A stretch of DNA of 64,000 nucleotides from Dickeya oryzae (GTDB lineage Bacteria; Pseudomonadota; Gammaproteobacteria; Enterobacterales; Enterobacteriaceae): the NCBI RefSeq assembly GCF_009372235.1, contig NZ_ML762920.1, positions 713,298-777,297 on the forward strand, read 5' to 3'. The notes below the pieces were generated by a model, which saw nothing but the letters and a program-made list of their open reading frames with translations, did not search any database and was not told where the DNA came from. This document shows positions 20,801 to 30,778 of the stretch, in pieces. Both the position numbers and the translations under genes were made by a program. Each line of letters begins with the position of its first letter. Position 1 is the stretch's first letter.

Positions 20801-23800
20801 TGGATTTCCCCCAGACCGACATCATCGTGTTCAATCAGCTGGATTTGCAGCGCCTGTAGCTCAGCCAATTGCGGCGGCAACGGCCGTGATGCATCCAACC
20901 GTACCCGCACCGGTAACGTATTGCTGAATAACCCGACCTGCTGGCTGATGCCGTCAATCTGCCCGAAGCGACCCGACACCGGCGAGCCGAACAGCACATC
21001 GTCCGCGCCGCTACTGGCGCACAGCAACATCCCCCAAATGCCCTGCATTACGCTATTGAGCGTCAGGCCATACTGTTTACACAGCGCCAGTAAGCCGTGT
21101 TCCAGTTGCGGTTCCGGCAATAACTCCAGCTCACGCACGTCATCATGATACGAACCATCGCCATGATGCGGTCCGTCACCAAATAGCACGGTCGGGCGGG
21201 CACCCGTCAGCACGTCGCGCCAGCGCTGACGTGACGCCTGCGCATTGCGGGCCGCCAGTTGGCGAACGATGTCGGCATACGGCACGCTGTGCGGCGTGAG
21301 TGCCGAGCGGCCCTGATACAACGCGGTGAACAGGTCACGCAGGCATACCGGGGTCGACCAGCCATCCACCACCAGATGATGCGCATTCAGAAACAGTGTG
21401 TGACGCTCAGTGCCCGCATGGCTGACCAGCAAGGCGTGCAACATGGATGAGGGCTGGTGGAACAGGTCGCGCGCCAGTTCAGCTTTTTCCAGCGCCAGCA
21501 GCGCAGCGGCCTCTTCGTCTGCTGGCATCGCCGGTAACGTCTGACTCTCCAGCGGCCAGTAGCACGGGTCGTCACGCAGCACCGGCAACACCTGCAATGG
21601 CACCGACGTCTGTTCGGTGTCAAAACGCGCCGCCAGTTGCGGATGATGACGAACCACCGCTTCTAATGCCTGACTCAGTTGTGCTACCGACAGCGGGCCG
21701 TGCAACGACAGCCGGGTCAGCGAGTTATAACTGCCGGTGGTCTGCGCCAGTTGCGCGTGGAACAGCAACCCTTGCTGCAAGGGCAGCACCGGCAACACCG
21801 CCGATAACGGCCCGTAATGCTGACGCAGACAGTCCAGTGTCTCGTCGGTGACTTCATCCTGCGCGACGTCAACGGATACCAGCGTATCCGACAACGGCGG
21901 GTAGTCCGCCTGTTGCCGCCACGCGTCGATCGCTTGCGCCATTCCCTGATGCAACGCGTCGATATCATCCTCATCGAACACGCCGTGCGCCCATCCCCAG
22001 TGGATGGCCAGTTGCGGCTGTTCGCCCTGTTCATCCACAAAGATATTGATATCCAGCGGGTGGCTAAGCGGTATCGTCGGTGCCTGTAGTACGGCAAAGG
22101 TATCGCGGAAGTGGCGATCGCTGCGACGAGGTGACCAGTGGCCCTCGCCCGACTCGAAGCGCCCCAAATAGTTAAACAGGATTTCCGGTGCCTGCGCGTG
22201 CAACGACGCCAGCGTTTCGGCACTCTGTGTATCCAGATAGCGCAGCACGCCGTAGCCGACGCCGCGATCCGGCACCGCCCGCAGCGCACGTTTCACGGAC
22301 CGTAAAATCGCCCAGGGCGCATCGGCCTGTGCCGTCGGTGCCGCGATGCACACCGGGTATTCAGCAGTCAGCCAGCCGACGGTGCGGGCGAGATCCAACC
22401 CTTCCGGCGTTTCGATACGCCCGTGAGATTCCAGTGCCAGCCGCAGCGGTTGCACGCCAAAACGGTGGTGGCAGGCCTGCACCAACGCGCCTAGCAAAAT
22501 CTCGTCCACCCGCGCCTGATAGCATTCCGGTAAGCGCGTCAGCACCGCCTGCGTCAACCGGGCATCCAGCACCCGGCGTGATTGTTGCCGGGTCTGCTCC
22601 TGATCGCAGGACGGGTCAAGCGCCCAGCGTCCCAGCCGAGGCAGAGGCGTCGCCAGCACCGATTGCCAGAATGGTAACTCAGCACGGCGCGCGGTTACCT
22701 GCCCTTTCAGGCTGGCAGACCAGTCGTATAACGAGCACTCCTCAGCCGCTAACACCACCGGTTGACCATCCATCGCGGCTTCAGCGGCCTGACGCAGCTC
22801 GGGTAACAGCACGCGCCACGACACGCCGTCCACCACCAGATGATGGGCCACCAGCACCAGCCCACAAGCACGACCATCGCGTTGCAACAGTACGGCCTGC
22901 ATCATTTGACCGGCTGCCGGGTCAAGGCGTGCTACCGCCGCTTCATACGCCCGTTCTGCCGCCGCCTCAACCGGCTCTTGTGCGCGTAGCGTGTCACACT
23001 GTAGCGGCACGGCCGTCGATGACGTTTGATGAATGACCAGATGGCTGTCACCAGTCTGCGCGGTTAACGCCGGGTGTGCCTGCACCAGTGCGCTCAGCGC
23101 TTGCATCAGGTGCATCGGTTGTAATGTTTCAGGCACCGACAGGAATACGCCGTGCGCAAACCGTTGGTTGATGCCCGCCAGTTGGGCGAAGCTGTGTACG
23201 ATAGGCAAACCGTCCACCACACCGTAGCGCCGCGTACGTGACGGTGTGGCCGTCGTCGTCAGCGGCTGCATCGCTTGCGCCATCCGTGCTGGTGTGCGCT
23301 CAGCGAAAATGGTTTTCGGTCGTAGTTGCCAACCGGCGCGCCGTAACAGCGTGCCCAGCCCCATCGCGGAAATACTGTCGCCACCGAGTGCAAAGAAATC
23401 CGCTTCCGCACTGACCGCGTCCAGTTTCAGCAGGCTGGCGATGGACTGGCAAATCAGCCGCTCTTCATCGCTGGCAGGTTCGCGTCCCGCCACCGCTTCT
23501 GCCTGCTGCGGTTTTGGCAGTGCCTGACGGTCAATTTTACCGTTGACGGTCAGCGGCAGTTCCGCCATCACCATCAGCACCGCCGGGACCATGTAATCAG
23601 GCAGTTGCTCAGCCAGTTGTGCCAGCAAACGGGCCACGCAATCCGGTTGTTCGCGGACGGTATCACTCGGCACCGAGCAATAACCGATGAGCCGATGCGT
23701 CGCACCCAGTGGTTCGGCGATCACCACCGCGGTGCTGACCTCATCCAGCGCCACCAGCGCATTTTCTACTTCACCCAGTTCTACGCGAAAGCCACGCACT

Positions 23801-26571
23801 TTGATCTGATGGTCAACGCGGCCGATAAACGCCAGTTGGCCGTCGTGACGCCAGCGCATCAGGTCACCGGTGCGGTACATCACCGCCCCTGATATGAACG
23901 GACAGGCAACAAAGCGCGTCGACGTGAGATCCGGGCGGCGCAGGTAACCACGCGCCAGCCCCGGCCCGGCGATATACAACTCACCGGGTACACCCACCGG
24001 CACCGGTCGCAGGTGGTTATCCAGCAACCATACCCGGGTATTGGCGACCGGTTGGCCGATAACCGGCTGGTCCGCCACCGTGACCCTGGCCCCCAACGTA
24101 TCGATGGTGTATTCCGACGGCCCGTAATAGTTATGAATTTCCATCTGCGGATGCTGGCGCATCAGTTGCCACAGCCGTGGCGTGGCCGCTTCACCGCCAA
24201 TCATGATGAAAGCGGGCTGGTGGTTATCCGGCTCCAGCAAGCCGCTGTCGATCATCTGGGTGAAGAACGACGGGGTGATATCCAGCAAATCGATAGGCGT
24301 ATGAGTAAAGTGTTGAACCAACGCCCAGGCATCTTTACGCAGCTCTTCATCGAAAATGTGTAATTCGCTGCCCATCATCATGCAAAACAGCGGTTCCCAG
24401 GAGGAATCGAAGGAGAATGACGCCGTGTGTCCGGCACGTAAACGGCGACCATGTTGCCGTGAAAAGCGATCTATCACCGGGCCAAACAGGAAGCTCGAAT
24501 GAGACATCATCAGGTTGAGCAAACCGGCATGGGTACTCATCACCCCTTTCGGCTTCCCGGTAGAACCGGAGGTGTAGATCATGTACGCCAGATGTTCTGC
24601 CCGTAACGGCTCGCGTCGCTCAGCCTGTGTTACCGGATGGGCGGGCAAGCGGGCGCACTCGGCCCGTAACCTGGCATCGTCCAGACACAGCACCTGCGGC
24701 AGTGTCGGCATATGCTCACGCACCGTGCTGTGGGTCAGCAACAGTACCGGACGCGCATCGTCACACATCAACGCCAGACGTTCGCGTGGATAATCCAGAT
24801 CCAACGGCATATAGGCCGCGCCGCTGGCCAGTACCCCGAACATCGCCACCACCGATGAGACCGAGCGCGGGACGCCGATCGCCACCACATCACCGGCACC
24901 GATCCCCTGCGCCATCAGCCGACGTGCCAGTTGCATGACCTGCGCCGATAACTGGCGGTAGCTGAGTTGCTCACGACCACAGGTCACAGCCAACGCGTCG
25001 GGCTGTTGCTGTACCTGCTGTTGCAGGCAATCCAGCACCGAGTGCAGCGTCGTGGGTATCGTCAGGCGCGGGCCACTGCCCCAGCCGTCAATACGCCGCC
25101 ATTCGTCGTCGTTGAGCAGACTCACTTCACCGATAGCCAGCTCTGGTTGTTGTATCAGTTGCATCAGCACGTGTTGCAGACGTTGCGCATGCCCTTGCAA
25201 CGCCGGGGCGTCGTAGCGCGCCGGATTGGCGACCAGTTCCAGTTGCAGCTCGCCCTCCTGCACGCCAAGGGTAAACTCCATATCGTCCACCGGCCCCATC
25301 GCCAGCACATGGGTGGTGACCGGCGTATGTCCCAGTGTCAGTTCGGCGTTATACACCTTGAAATTGATCACCGGCCCGTACAAGCCCTCACTGCCGCCGA
25401 CCAGCCCCAGATCCCGTCGTAACTGTTCCGCTTCATAACGCTGATGACGTCGTACCGCCTTGATTTCCTTGTGCAGCATTTGCGTGGCATCGATTAAGGT
25501 CATCTCGGGTTGTAGCGTGAATTGTAGCGGCAGCACGTTCACTACCGGCCCACTGGCACACAATGCTGCCGACCCCATCCGTCGCATAAACGGAAAGCCC
25601 ACCGACAAGCGCGACTCGCCACTCATGTGGTAGAGGTACACCGCCAGTGCCGCCATCGCAATTTCCGCCGGTTGTAGCTGAGCGCCAAACCGTTGCTCTG
25701 CCAGCGTCACAAAAGGTGCGGCAGGTAAGGTGACCCGTTGCTGCACGGTGCGAATCCCTTGCGGTGACGACTCACAGACGTCTGCCGCCAGCGACACGGG
25801 CGTCGGCAATTCACGGGCATGCTCGCGCCAGAACGCCGCCGACTGCTGATACGCCGACGACCGTTCCCACTCTTGGTATTCCGTCACCACATCGGCAAAC
25901 GGTGTAAACGGCGAGGCGTCCGGCGTTTTACCGGCACAAAAGGCGTTGTAAATCGCCACTATCCGTCGGGTCAGGGCATCAAAACTGAAACCATCCACCA
26001 TCAGATGATGAAAGCGCTGATACCAGAACCAGCGCTCCGGCTGCGCGGAGACCTGCATCAACACCTGGCGATACAGCGGTTGCTCACCATCGACTGGCAG
26101 CGGCGCGGCCAGATCCGCCTGCATCAGCGCCCAGGCAGCTTGCTCACCTTGCGCCGGGTCGCGAAAATCCAGCCATTCCGGTTCGTTAATCGCCGCCACA
26201 CCCGGCGCAGAAGGTAGCCACTGTACCGGTTCCCCGAGATCATTGAAGCCAAAGCGCGCCTGCACCGTATCCGCTTCCGACAACCCCTGACGGATGGCTG
26301 CCAGCAGGCAATCCGGGTCAACCGGGCCGTTCAACTCCAGCGCATGCGCCACCGTAAACGCATTCGACTGACTGGCGATGTGGTCGGCCATCCAGATACC
26401 GGGTTGGGCCGCCACCAGCGGCAATTCCAACGCATTCACCGACTGTGCCGACGTGACGTCGTGAGCAGACACGTTCTGCCCGGACGTACCCGCCGGGGAG
26501 AAGGAGACGTGGGGATGAGACGATGAGGATTGCTGGGTGGATAATGGTGTTTCGTTAAGTAGATCTGACAC
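17899..26571 (-). CDS. cbsF: Chrysobactin-type dimodular NRPS (CbsF)
   Basis: Cytoplasmic synthetase joining 2,3-dihydroxybenzoate, a D-amino acid and Ser. Domain order over 2890 residues: C1 (HHLMVDG 188-194), A1 (YTSGSTGKPKG 666-676), T1 (GGDS, Ser1066), E (HHLVVDG about 1243), C2 (HHLVVDGWS), A2 (YTSGSTGRPKG), T2 (GGHS, Ser2595), TE (GYSLGG, Ser2727; His2863). A2 shares the EntF serine-pocket segments FDVSVWEFFW and HFVPSMLAA, so Ser is well supported. The E domain predicts a D-residue in module 1; D-Lys, as in chrysobactin, is inferred from context. The start is GTG with AAGGA seven bases upstream. About 45 Ser-rich residues precede the point where EntF begins. Co-transcribed with cbsH and ybdZ. 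Confidence 0.93.
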   Translation of the reverse strand: MSDLLNETPLSTQQSSSSHPHVSFSPAGTSGQNVSAHDVTSAQSVNALELPLVAAQPGIWMADHIASQSNAFTVAHALELNGPVDPDCLLAAIRQGLSEADTVQARFGFNDLGEPVQWLPSAPGVAAINEPEWLDFRDPAQGEQAAWALMQADLAAPLPVDGEQPLYRQVLMQVSAQPERWFWYQRFHHLMVDGFSFDALTRRIVAIYNAFCAGKTPDASPFTPFADVVTEYQEWERSSAYQQSAAFWREHARELPTPVSLAADVCESSPQGIRTVQQRVTLPAAPFVTLAEQRFGAQLQPAEIAMAALAVYLYHMSGESRLSVGFPFMRRMGSAALCASGPVVNVLPLQFTLQPEMTLIDATQMLHKEIKAVRRHQRYEAEQLRRDLGLVGGSEGLYGPVINFKVYNAELTLGHTPVTTHVLAMGPVDDMEFTLGVQEGELQLELVANPARYDAPALQGHAQRLQHVLMQLIQQPELAIGEVSLLNDDEWRRIDGWGSGPRLTIPTTLHSVLDCLQQQVQQQPDALAVTCGREQLSYRQLSAQVMQLARRLMAQGIGAGDVVAIGVPRSVSSVVAMFGVLASGAAYMPLDLDYPRERLALMCDDARPVLLLTHSTVREHMPTLPQVLCLDDARLRAECARLPAHPVTQAERREPLRAEHLAYMIYTSGSTGKPKGVMSTHAGLLNLMMSHSSFLFGPVIDRFSRQHGRRLRAGHTASFSFDSSWEPLFCMMMGSELHIFDEELRKDAWALVQHFTHTPIDLLDITPSFFTQMIDSGLLEPDNHQPAFIMIGGEAATPRLWQLMRQHPQMEIHNYYGPSEYTIDTLGARVTVADQPVIGQPVANTRVWLLDNHLRPVPVGVPGELYIAGPGLARGYLRRPDLTSTRFVACPFISGAVMYRTGDLMRWRHDGQLAFIGRVDHQIKVRGFRVELGEVENALVALDEVSTAVVIAEPLGATHRLIGYCSVPSDTVREQPDCVARLLAQLAEQLPDYMVPAVLMVMAELPLTVNGKIDRQALPKPQQAEAVAGREPASDEERLICQSIASLLKLDAVSAEADFFALGGDSISAMGLGTLLRRAGWQLRPKTIFAERTPARMAQAMQPLTTTATPSRTRRYGVVDGLPIVHSFAQLAGINQRFAHGVFLSVPETLQPMHLMQALSALVQAHPALTAQTGDSHLVIHQTSSTAVPLQCDTLRAQEPVEAAAERAYEAAVARLDPAAGQMMQAVLLQRDGRACGLVLVAHHLVVDGVSWRVLLPELRQAAEAAMDGQPVVLAAEECSLYDWSASLKGQVTARRAELPFWQSVLATPLPRLGRWALDPSCDQEQTRQQSRRVLDARLTQAVLTRLPECYQARVDEILLGALVQACHHRFGVQPLRLALESHGRIETPEGLDLARTVGWLTAEYPVCIAAPTAQADAPWAILRSVKRALRAVPDRGVGYGVLRYLDTQSAETLASLHAQAPEILFNYLGRFESGEGHWSPRRSDRHFRDTFAVLQAPTIPLSHPLDINIFVDEQGEQPQLAIHWGWAHGVFDEDDIDALHQGMAQAIDAWRQQADYPPLSDTLVSVDVAQDEVTDETLDCLRQHYGPLSAVLPVLPLQQGLLFHAQLAQTTGSYNSLTRLSLHGPLSVAQLSQALEAVVRHHPQLAARFDTEQTSVPLQVLPVLRDDPCYWPLESQTLPAMPADEEAAALLALEKAELARDLFHQPSSMLHALLVSHAGTERHTLFLNAHHLVVDGWSTPVCLRDLFTALYQGRSALTPHSVPYADIVRQLAARNAQASRQRWRDVLTGARPTVLFGDGPHHGDGSYHDDVRELELLPEPQLEHGLLALCKQYGLTLNSVMQGIWGMLLCASSGADDVLFGSPVSGRFGQIDGISQQVGLFSNTLPVRVRLDASRPLPPQLAELQALQIQLIEHDDVGLGEIQQLAGIGTLFDTLLVVENYPDGDELSQAGQALRCEAVNNRGYTHYPLTLLVLPGKRLRLLMEYRDSVAQPQRLAQRLLLLLQQLVADPERPLSAWNLQLPQEQALLAAVNRTEQPVPPGTLHQALAAQAQRTPDSIALVDSQHQLTYRQVQRQTRLLADRLIDAGVRPGDIVAVALPRSVRLSLALYAILEAGAAWLPLDTGYPDERLALMVEDAQPRLMITESSLQSRFAGMADVLLLDTLADERQSPRHASPPVADQQAAYVIYTSGSTGRPKGVVVGHQAIVNRLWWMQHQYPLVADDVVLQKTPCSFDVSVWEFFWPLMVGARLVMAPPDAHRDPEALVQLINDYAVTTMHFVPSMLAAWVSALETHPREEIGCGSLRRVFCSGEALSCELALDYQSLIAAPLHNLYGPTEAAVDVTWQPASGEALARCQLPGIPIGLPVWNTQLRILDGALRPVPVGVAGDLYLCGIQLAQGYLRRPDLTASRFVADPFAHGERMYRTGDIARWLEDGTVDYLGRSDDQLKIRGQRIELGEIEQVLLAQPGVAQAVVGARELGGKTTRLHGADARQLVAWLVPQAGISLDVDQLQQALSQQLPAHMVPVSYVLMASFPLSANGKLDRKALPAPAGQHADGRAPQTDTERTIAALFAELLACETVSADDDFFALGGHSLLAMRLAAEIRRQLQHSLTVGQIMAARSVARIAALVEGDADSQHLDGNGDMLPLRTGTGPVLFCLHPASGFAWQYAGLLQYLDGEYPIVGLQSPRPDGVIAACESVDAMCERHLATIRRIQPQGPYFLLGYSLGGTLAHGIAARLQQVGETVSFLGLLDTYPPEGQDWTAPDEADAREEVEREQAGFMADTQSEDDPQLRAEREAMFGNIVANYQDAVRLLSSARSHRYDGEATLFVATRTLPAGMDVDATWAPYVGTLTQYPQYCEHADILSPASLENLGPLLNRLLTNSHVVL

Positions 26572-26621
26572 GTTGTTTTCCTTACTCCGTCAACGGAAAC
26601 AGTCCCGACTGGTCATGCCGG

Positions 26622-26840
26622 TTAGGCGTTTTCAGCCCGCAGGCTCGCCGGACGCATGTCCTGCCAGTGGGTTTCGGTATAGGTGATGCACGCCTCGCGG
26701 GACTGCGGCCCGTAGACCACCTGCCAGCCCGCCGGTACGGCGGCAAACTCTGGCCACAGGCTGTATTGCTGTTGTTCGTTGATGACGACCAAAAATGTCA
26801 GACGATCATCGTCAAACGGATTCACTTGTTCCTGACTCAT
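26622..26840 (-). CDS. ybdZ: MbtH-like protein
   Basis: Small NRPS chaperone that binds adenylation domains and is often needed for their solubility or activity. It has 72 residues with the MbtH signature: NPFDDD near the start, the [18 protein letters not shown] core with the conserved Trp residues, and [10 protein letters not shown] at the end. It lies 50 bases upstream of cbsF and 34 bases downstream of the Fes-like gene, the same order as fes-ybdZ-entF in E. coli. It is expected to serve the A domains of CbsF. Confidence 0.95.
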   Translation of the reverse strand: MSQEQVNPFDDDRLTFLVVINEQQQYSLWPEFAAVPAGWQVVYGPQSREACITYTETHWQDMRPASLRAENA

Positions 26841-26874
26841 TGTTATTACCTCATGTGATAAGGGTTGCTGCGCG

Positions 26875-28167
26875 TTATCGGGTGTGGGTGTGGTTCAATA
26901 ACCAACGACATCCCTCTATCAACCCGCCGCGCCAGCACAAGGTGTCATGCCCACCGGCATACACACGCTGGTAAACCTGATGCCCCGCCGCTATCAGCGC
27001 CTCATGCATCTGTTGATTGACGAAGGCGATATCCGCCTCACGTCGTCCCGCTTCCTGAAAAATCACCAGCGGCGATGCGGCCCGGCCACCCTGCCGCACC
27101 TGGGTCACCAACACGCCGGGTTCCAGCGTTGCGTGCTGGTCAAAAGCGGTAATGAATTGCAGATTTGGCCACCAGAACGAGCCTGATTGCGTAAGTACGC
27201 GACCGAAACGCTGCGGCCAGTGCAACCCGGCGTACAGCGCCGCCAGTCCGCCATAGCTCTGCCCGGCCACCACCGTGCGGTCTGGATCGTCGCTAAACGG
27301 CGTCAGGCGTGCCGCCTGCAACAGCAATTCCTGCTGTACCGCCTGCCAGAACGCGGCATCGCACGGCAATTCCCGACAACGGTTTTCTCCATCAATCGCG
27401 TCAATAAATAACCAAACGGCGGGCGGGAGATTCCCCTGTGCGGTTTCTGCATCCAGAGCGCTAAACAGCGGCGTGTCGTCAGCCCACCGTTGCCCATCCA
27501 GAACGAGACAGAGTGGCCGTTGTGCTGGTGCCTCACTCTCCCCGGTGGTGTACAGCCAAATGCGACGCTGGTTGCCGAGCTGCTCGCTCTGCCAGTCAAA
27601 CACCGTCAGCCGGGCGAGGTCTGCGCCATGCGCCTCGCCTTGATCCACCGCTCGCCAGGCCTGCTGTGCTGGCGCACCCGGCATATGTGCCCCTGACAAT
27701 TGCGCTCCCCACGGTCGGTTCAGGTTGAGCGGATCAGCCATCGCGCAGGGGAACAACGAACACCACCACGCCCGCTGCTGGTCATCACGCTGTTGGTCAT
27801 CGTCGCTAAATGGCGGAGGCAGTTGCGCCGCCTCAATCGGAATCAGGGAATAACTGCCACGCCAGTCGTATTCAATCACCATCGACCAATGCCAGACATC
27901 GGTACCGGGCAGGCGCGCCAGGCTCTGCGGATCGGTACTGTGGTGATCGGTCACGCCGTTGATATCGGCATAGACCCGTTGGATAGCGGAGTGATGCTCA
28001 TCGCCGTTCGGGTCACGCCAGAGAAAGGTCACGCGAACCCGCTCGCTATCCTGCGTTTCCACCAGCGGCGTCCCCACGCTGGCGATTTGTTGCCACCATG
28101 CGTCATCCCCGGCCTGCGGTGATGACAACAGCGTGGCGGCGAAACCTGACGGCTGTACTGCCGACAT
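26875..28167 (-). CDS. cbsH: Fes-like ferric siderophore hydrolase (CbsH)
   Basis: Homologue of enterochelin esterase Fes that acts on the imported siderophore to help release iron. It has an N-terminal Fes domain with [14 protein letters not shown], then an alpha/beta hydrolase domain with nucleophile GQSYGG and catalytic His in [12 protein letters not shown]. It is 430 residues from the ATG at 28167, which has AGGAGG seven bases upstream; an earlier in-frame start at 28200 adds 11 residues and is less likely. Dickeya CbsH was studied as a Fes homologue. If the product is linear chrysobactin there is no lactone to cut, so its true bond specificity is open. It is first gene of the cbsH-ybdZ-cbsF operon. 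Confidence 0.9.
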   Translation of the reverse strand: MSAVQPSGFAATLLSSPQAGDDAWWQQIASVGTPLVETQDSERVRVTFLWRDPNGDEHHSAIQRVYADINGVTDHHSTDPQSLARLPGTDVWHWSMVIEYDWRGSYSLIPIEAAQLPPPFSDDDQQRDDQQRAWWCSLFPCAMADPLNLNRPWGAQLSGAHMPGAPAQQAWRAVDQGEAHGADLARLTVFDWQSEQLGNQRRIWLYTTGESEAPAQRPLCLVLDGQRWADDTPLFSALDAETAQGNLPPAVWLFIDAIDGENRCRELPCDAAFWQAVQQELLLQAARLTPFSDDPDRTVVAGQSYGGLAALYAGLHWPQRFGRVLTQSGSFWWPNLQFITAFDQHATLEPGVLVTQVRQGGRAASPLVIFQEAGRREADIAFVNQQMHEALIAAGHQVYQRVYAGGHDTLCWRGGLIEGCRWLLNHTHTR

Positions 28168-28253
28168 CAAAACCTCCTGTGTCTGCCCTTTACGTTTCAC
28201 TTACATTTAGTTAACAGAACTAATGTGTCGATTTATGAATTTACATTTATTTA

Positions 28254-28290
28254 GATAACGAGAATAATATTGAGAAACATTTTCATTTGC
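28254..28290. promoter_or_regulatory. Two adjoining Fur-like sites between cbsH and fct
   Basis: In the 310-base AT-rich divergent spacer, GATAACGAGAATAATATTG (28254-28272; 13 of 19) runs directly into GAGAAACATTTTCATTTGC (28272-28290; 12 of 19). Each match is modest. The tandem arrangement and the iron genes on both sides make Fur control likely. Confidence 0.5.
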
Positions 28291-28478
28291 AATAATATGC
28301 AATTCCCAAAATTTACTGGGATTTAAAAACTCGCCATCTGGTCACAGATCGCTAAAAAATCAATTAACAACATGAATTTAAAGTTAATTAAATTTTTTAA
28401 CGCAAAGAATGGCAAAGCCGGTGAGTACACAGCCTGACGTAAACAAAAAATAAGATCTTTTACAGGAGGGGATCACTG

Positions 28479-30695
28479 ATGCGTAGCACCAGGAAGAAAC
28501 AATTAACAAAACTAAAGTCTTGGCAGAAAAATAAAAACGCTATGCCAGCCATGCTGGCTTCCACCTTGCTGGTGGCTGCGCATGCACAGGCAGCAGAAAC
28601 CACGACCAGCACCGATACCATGGTGGTATCGGCAACCGCCGCTGAAAGCGTGACTGCACCGCTGAAAGGTATCGTAGCGAAGGAAAGTGCGTCCGGTACC
28701 AAAACCAGCACGCCGCTCATCAAAACTCCACAATCCGTTACCGTGGTCACCCGCGACCAGATGGACGCACAAGCGGTTTCTTCCGTGTCCGACGCGTTGA
28801 ACTATTCCAGCGGTGTGGTCAGCAACTACCGCGGTTCGTCTAACCGCAACGATGAGGTGATTGCCCGTGGTTTCCGCTACGCGCCGAAATTCCTTGATGG
28901 CCTGAGTTATGGCCTGAGCGGTCAGGGGTCTACTATAGGGAAAATAGACCCCTGGTTGCTGGAACGGGTAGAACTGGTGCACGGCCCGGCTTCCGTCCTG
29001 TATGGACAGGTCAACCCCGGCGGGCTTATCAGTATGACCAGCAAGCGCCCGACGGCAGAAGATATCCACAAAGTGGAATTCAGCGCGGGTAATCAGCATC
29101 TGGGTGAAGCAGCGTTTGATTTCGGCGGTGCGCTCAATGACGATAAAAGCCTGCTCTACCGCCTCAACGGTATCGCCAGCACCCGTAATGAATTCGTCAA
29201 GGATTACAAAGAACAGCGCGTTGCTATCGCACCGGCGATCACCTGGTTGCCTAACAGCGATACCAGCTTTACGCTGCTGACCAGTTACCAGAACGATCCT
29301 AAAGCTGGCTTTCGCAACTTCCTGCCAGCTTATGGAACCGTATGGGAAACCCGCGCAGGCTATATCCCTTATGATATGAACGTTAGCGATCCGCATTATA
29401 ACCAGTCGAAACGTGAACAAGGCTCCATCGGTTATAACCTTGATCACTCTTTCAATGATGTGTTCTCTTTCCAGCAAAATGTTCGCTACACGCAACTACG
29501 AGAAAAATACAAATATCTGGTGTATACCAAGGGCGGCAGTGCCACCGACACCACAATATCGCGTCGCCCACAGAAAGAAGAGAATGAAATCAGCGAGTTT
29601 GCTATCGATAACCAGTTGAAAGCCTCATTCGCCACAGGCTCTGTTAACCACACCGTGATCAGCGGACTGGACTACAAGTGGATGATGCTCGACAAAAAAA
29701 TGTGGCTTGATCGTAAAAATGACTACTCATTTGACTGGGCAAACCCAACCTACAACGTCTCAGTCAACGACAGTATGTTAACTACGCTTTCCACTAACGA
29801 ACGCAATAAGCTCAATCAGGTTGGGCTATACCTTCAGGATCAACTGGAATGGAATCAGTGGAACCTGCTGTTATCCGGGCGCAATGACTGGAGTCAAGTC
29901 AATAGGCAGGATTACACCGTTGCTACCACTACAGAACGCAACGATAGCAAATTCACTGGTCGTGCTGGGCTGTTGTATGCCTTCGACAACGGTATTTCGC
30001 CGTATGTCAGCTACAGCACCTCGTTTGAACCCAACCTGGACTCCGGTACCCCCGGCACGCCTGCGTTTAAACCGACTACCGGTGAACAATCCGAGGTGGG
30101 TATCAAGTTCCAGCCTAAAGGCAGCAATACCCTGCTGACCGTTTCACTGTTTGATCTTACACAGAAAAACATTACCTATTCACGTTATTACAGCGAATAT
30201 GGTCGCAGCTATAGCGAACAGATCGGCAAAGTGAAATCCAAAGGTGCGGAAGCGGAAGTGCACACGCAACTGACGCCGGAAATCAGCCTGATGGCGGCCT
30301 ACACCTATACCGATGCGGTCACCAAGGAAAGCAACACCGCCAGCCAAATCAACAAAACGCCGTCAACCATTCCACGCCATTCCGCCTCCACCTGGGGTAG
30401 CTATAGCTTCCAAAACGGCCCGCTGAAAGGCGTCACGCTCGGCACCGGGGTGCGCTACGTCGGCTCAACCTACGGCGATAACGCCGAGGGCTTCAAAGTG
30501 CCGTCTTACACCCTGTACGACGCGATGGCACGTTACGAGTTGGGGTCACTCTCTTCCCAGTTGAAAGGCACCACCGTGCAACTGAACGTCAACAACCTGA
30601 CCGACAAGCACTATGTGGCCTCTTGCAACAACACTATGGCCTGCTTCTACGGCAGCGGACGCACGGTCGTCGCGACGGTCAGCTATAGCTGGTAA
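28479..30695 (+). CDS. fct: Ferric chrysobactin TonB-dependent receptor Fct
   Basis: Outer-membrane gated channel for the ferric siderophore. It has 738 residues: a long charged lead, a signal peptide ending AQAAE near residue 40, and a TonB box-like TDTMVVSAT just after. The plug domain shows [24 protein letters not shown] and [23 protein letters not shown]. The barrel ends with the C-terminal Trp (VSYSW). A pair of Cys near the end (SCNNTMAC) suggests a disulfide in the last extracellular region. A strong AGGAGGGG precedes the ATG. It is first gene of the fct-cbs operon, and its sequence and position match Dickeya Fct. Confidence 0.95.
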   Translation: MRSTRKKQLTKLKSWQKNKNAMPAMLASTLLVAAHAQAAETTTSTDTMVVSATAAESVTAPLKGIVAKESASGTKTSTPLIKTPQSVTVVTRDQMDAQAVSSVSDALNYSSGVVSNYRGSSNRNDEVIARGFRYAPKFLDGLSYGLSGQGSTIGKIDPWLLERVELVHGPASVLYGQVNPGGLISMTSKRPTAEDIHKVEFSAGNQHLGEAAFDFGGALNDDKSLLYRLNGIASTRNEFVKDYKEQRVAIAPAITWLPNSDTSFTLLTSYQNDPKAGFRNFLPAYGTVWETRAGYIPYDMNVSDPHYNQSKREQGSIGYNLDHSFNDVFSFQQNVRYTQLREKYKYLVYTKGGSATDTTISRRPQKEENEISEFAIDNQLKASFATGSVNHTVISGLDYKWMMLDKKMWLDRKNDYSFDWANPTYNVSVNDSMLTTLSTNERNKLNQVGLYLQDQLEWNQWNLLLSGRNDWSQVNRQDYTVATTTERNDSKFTGRAGLLYAFDNGISPYVSYSTSFEPNLDSGTPGTPAFKPTTGEQSEVGIKFQPKGSNTLLTVSLFDLTQKNITYSRYYSEYGRSYSEQIGKVKSKGAEAEVHTQLTPEISLMAAYTYTDAVTKESNTASQINKTPSTIPRHSASTWGSYSFQNGPLKGVTLGTGVRYVGSTYGDNAEGFKVPSYTLYDAMARYELGSLSSQLKGTTVQLNVNNLTDKHYVASCNNTMACFYGSGRTVVATVSYSW

Positions 30696-30701
30696 TACGC
30701 G

Positions 30702-30725
30702 GCAGGGCGGGCTTTCCCGCCCTGC
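30702..30725 (+). other. Strong intercistronic hairpin between fct and cbsC
   Basis: Perfect 10-bp GC-rich stem GCAGGGCGGG / CCCGCCCTGC with loop CTTT and no following T tract. It is seven bases after the fct stop and 53 before cbsC. It probably stabilises the fct mRNA 3' end or limits readthrough, giving more receptor than biosynthetic enzymes. Confidence 0.7.
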
Positions 30726-30778
30726 GGTGACGCCTGCGCGCCACCATATTGTTCCACTCTCGACATAAGGAACCCCCC

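Noticed and set aside
22188..23036. 282-codon plus-strand frame inside cbsF
   Set aside because: Opposite-strand shadow, rich in Pro, Arg and Ala as expected for GC-rich antisense frames.
28512..29495. 327-codon minus-strand frame across fct
   Set aside because: Antisense shadow produced by codon bias of the receptor gene; no family features.
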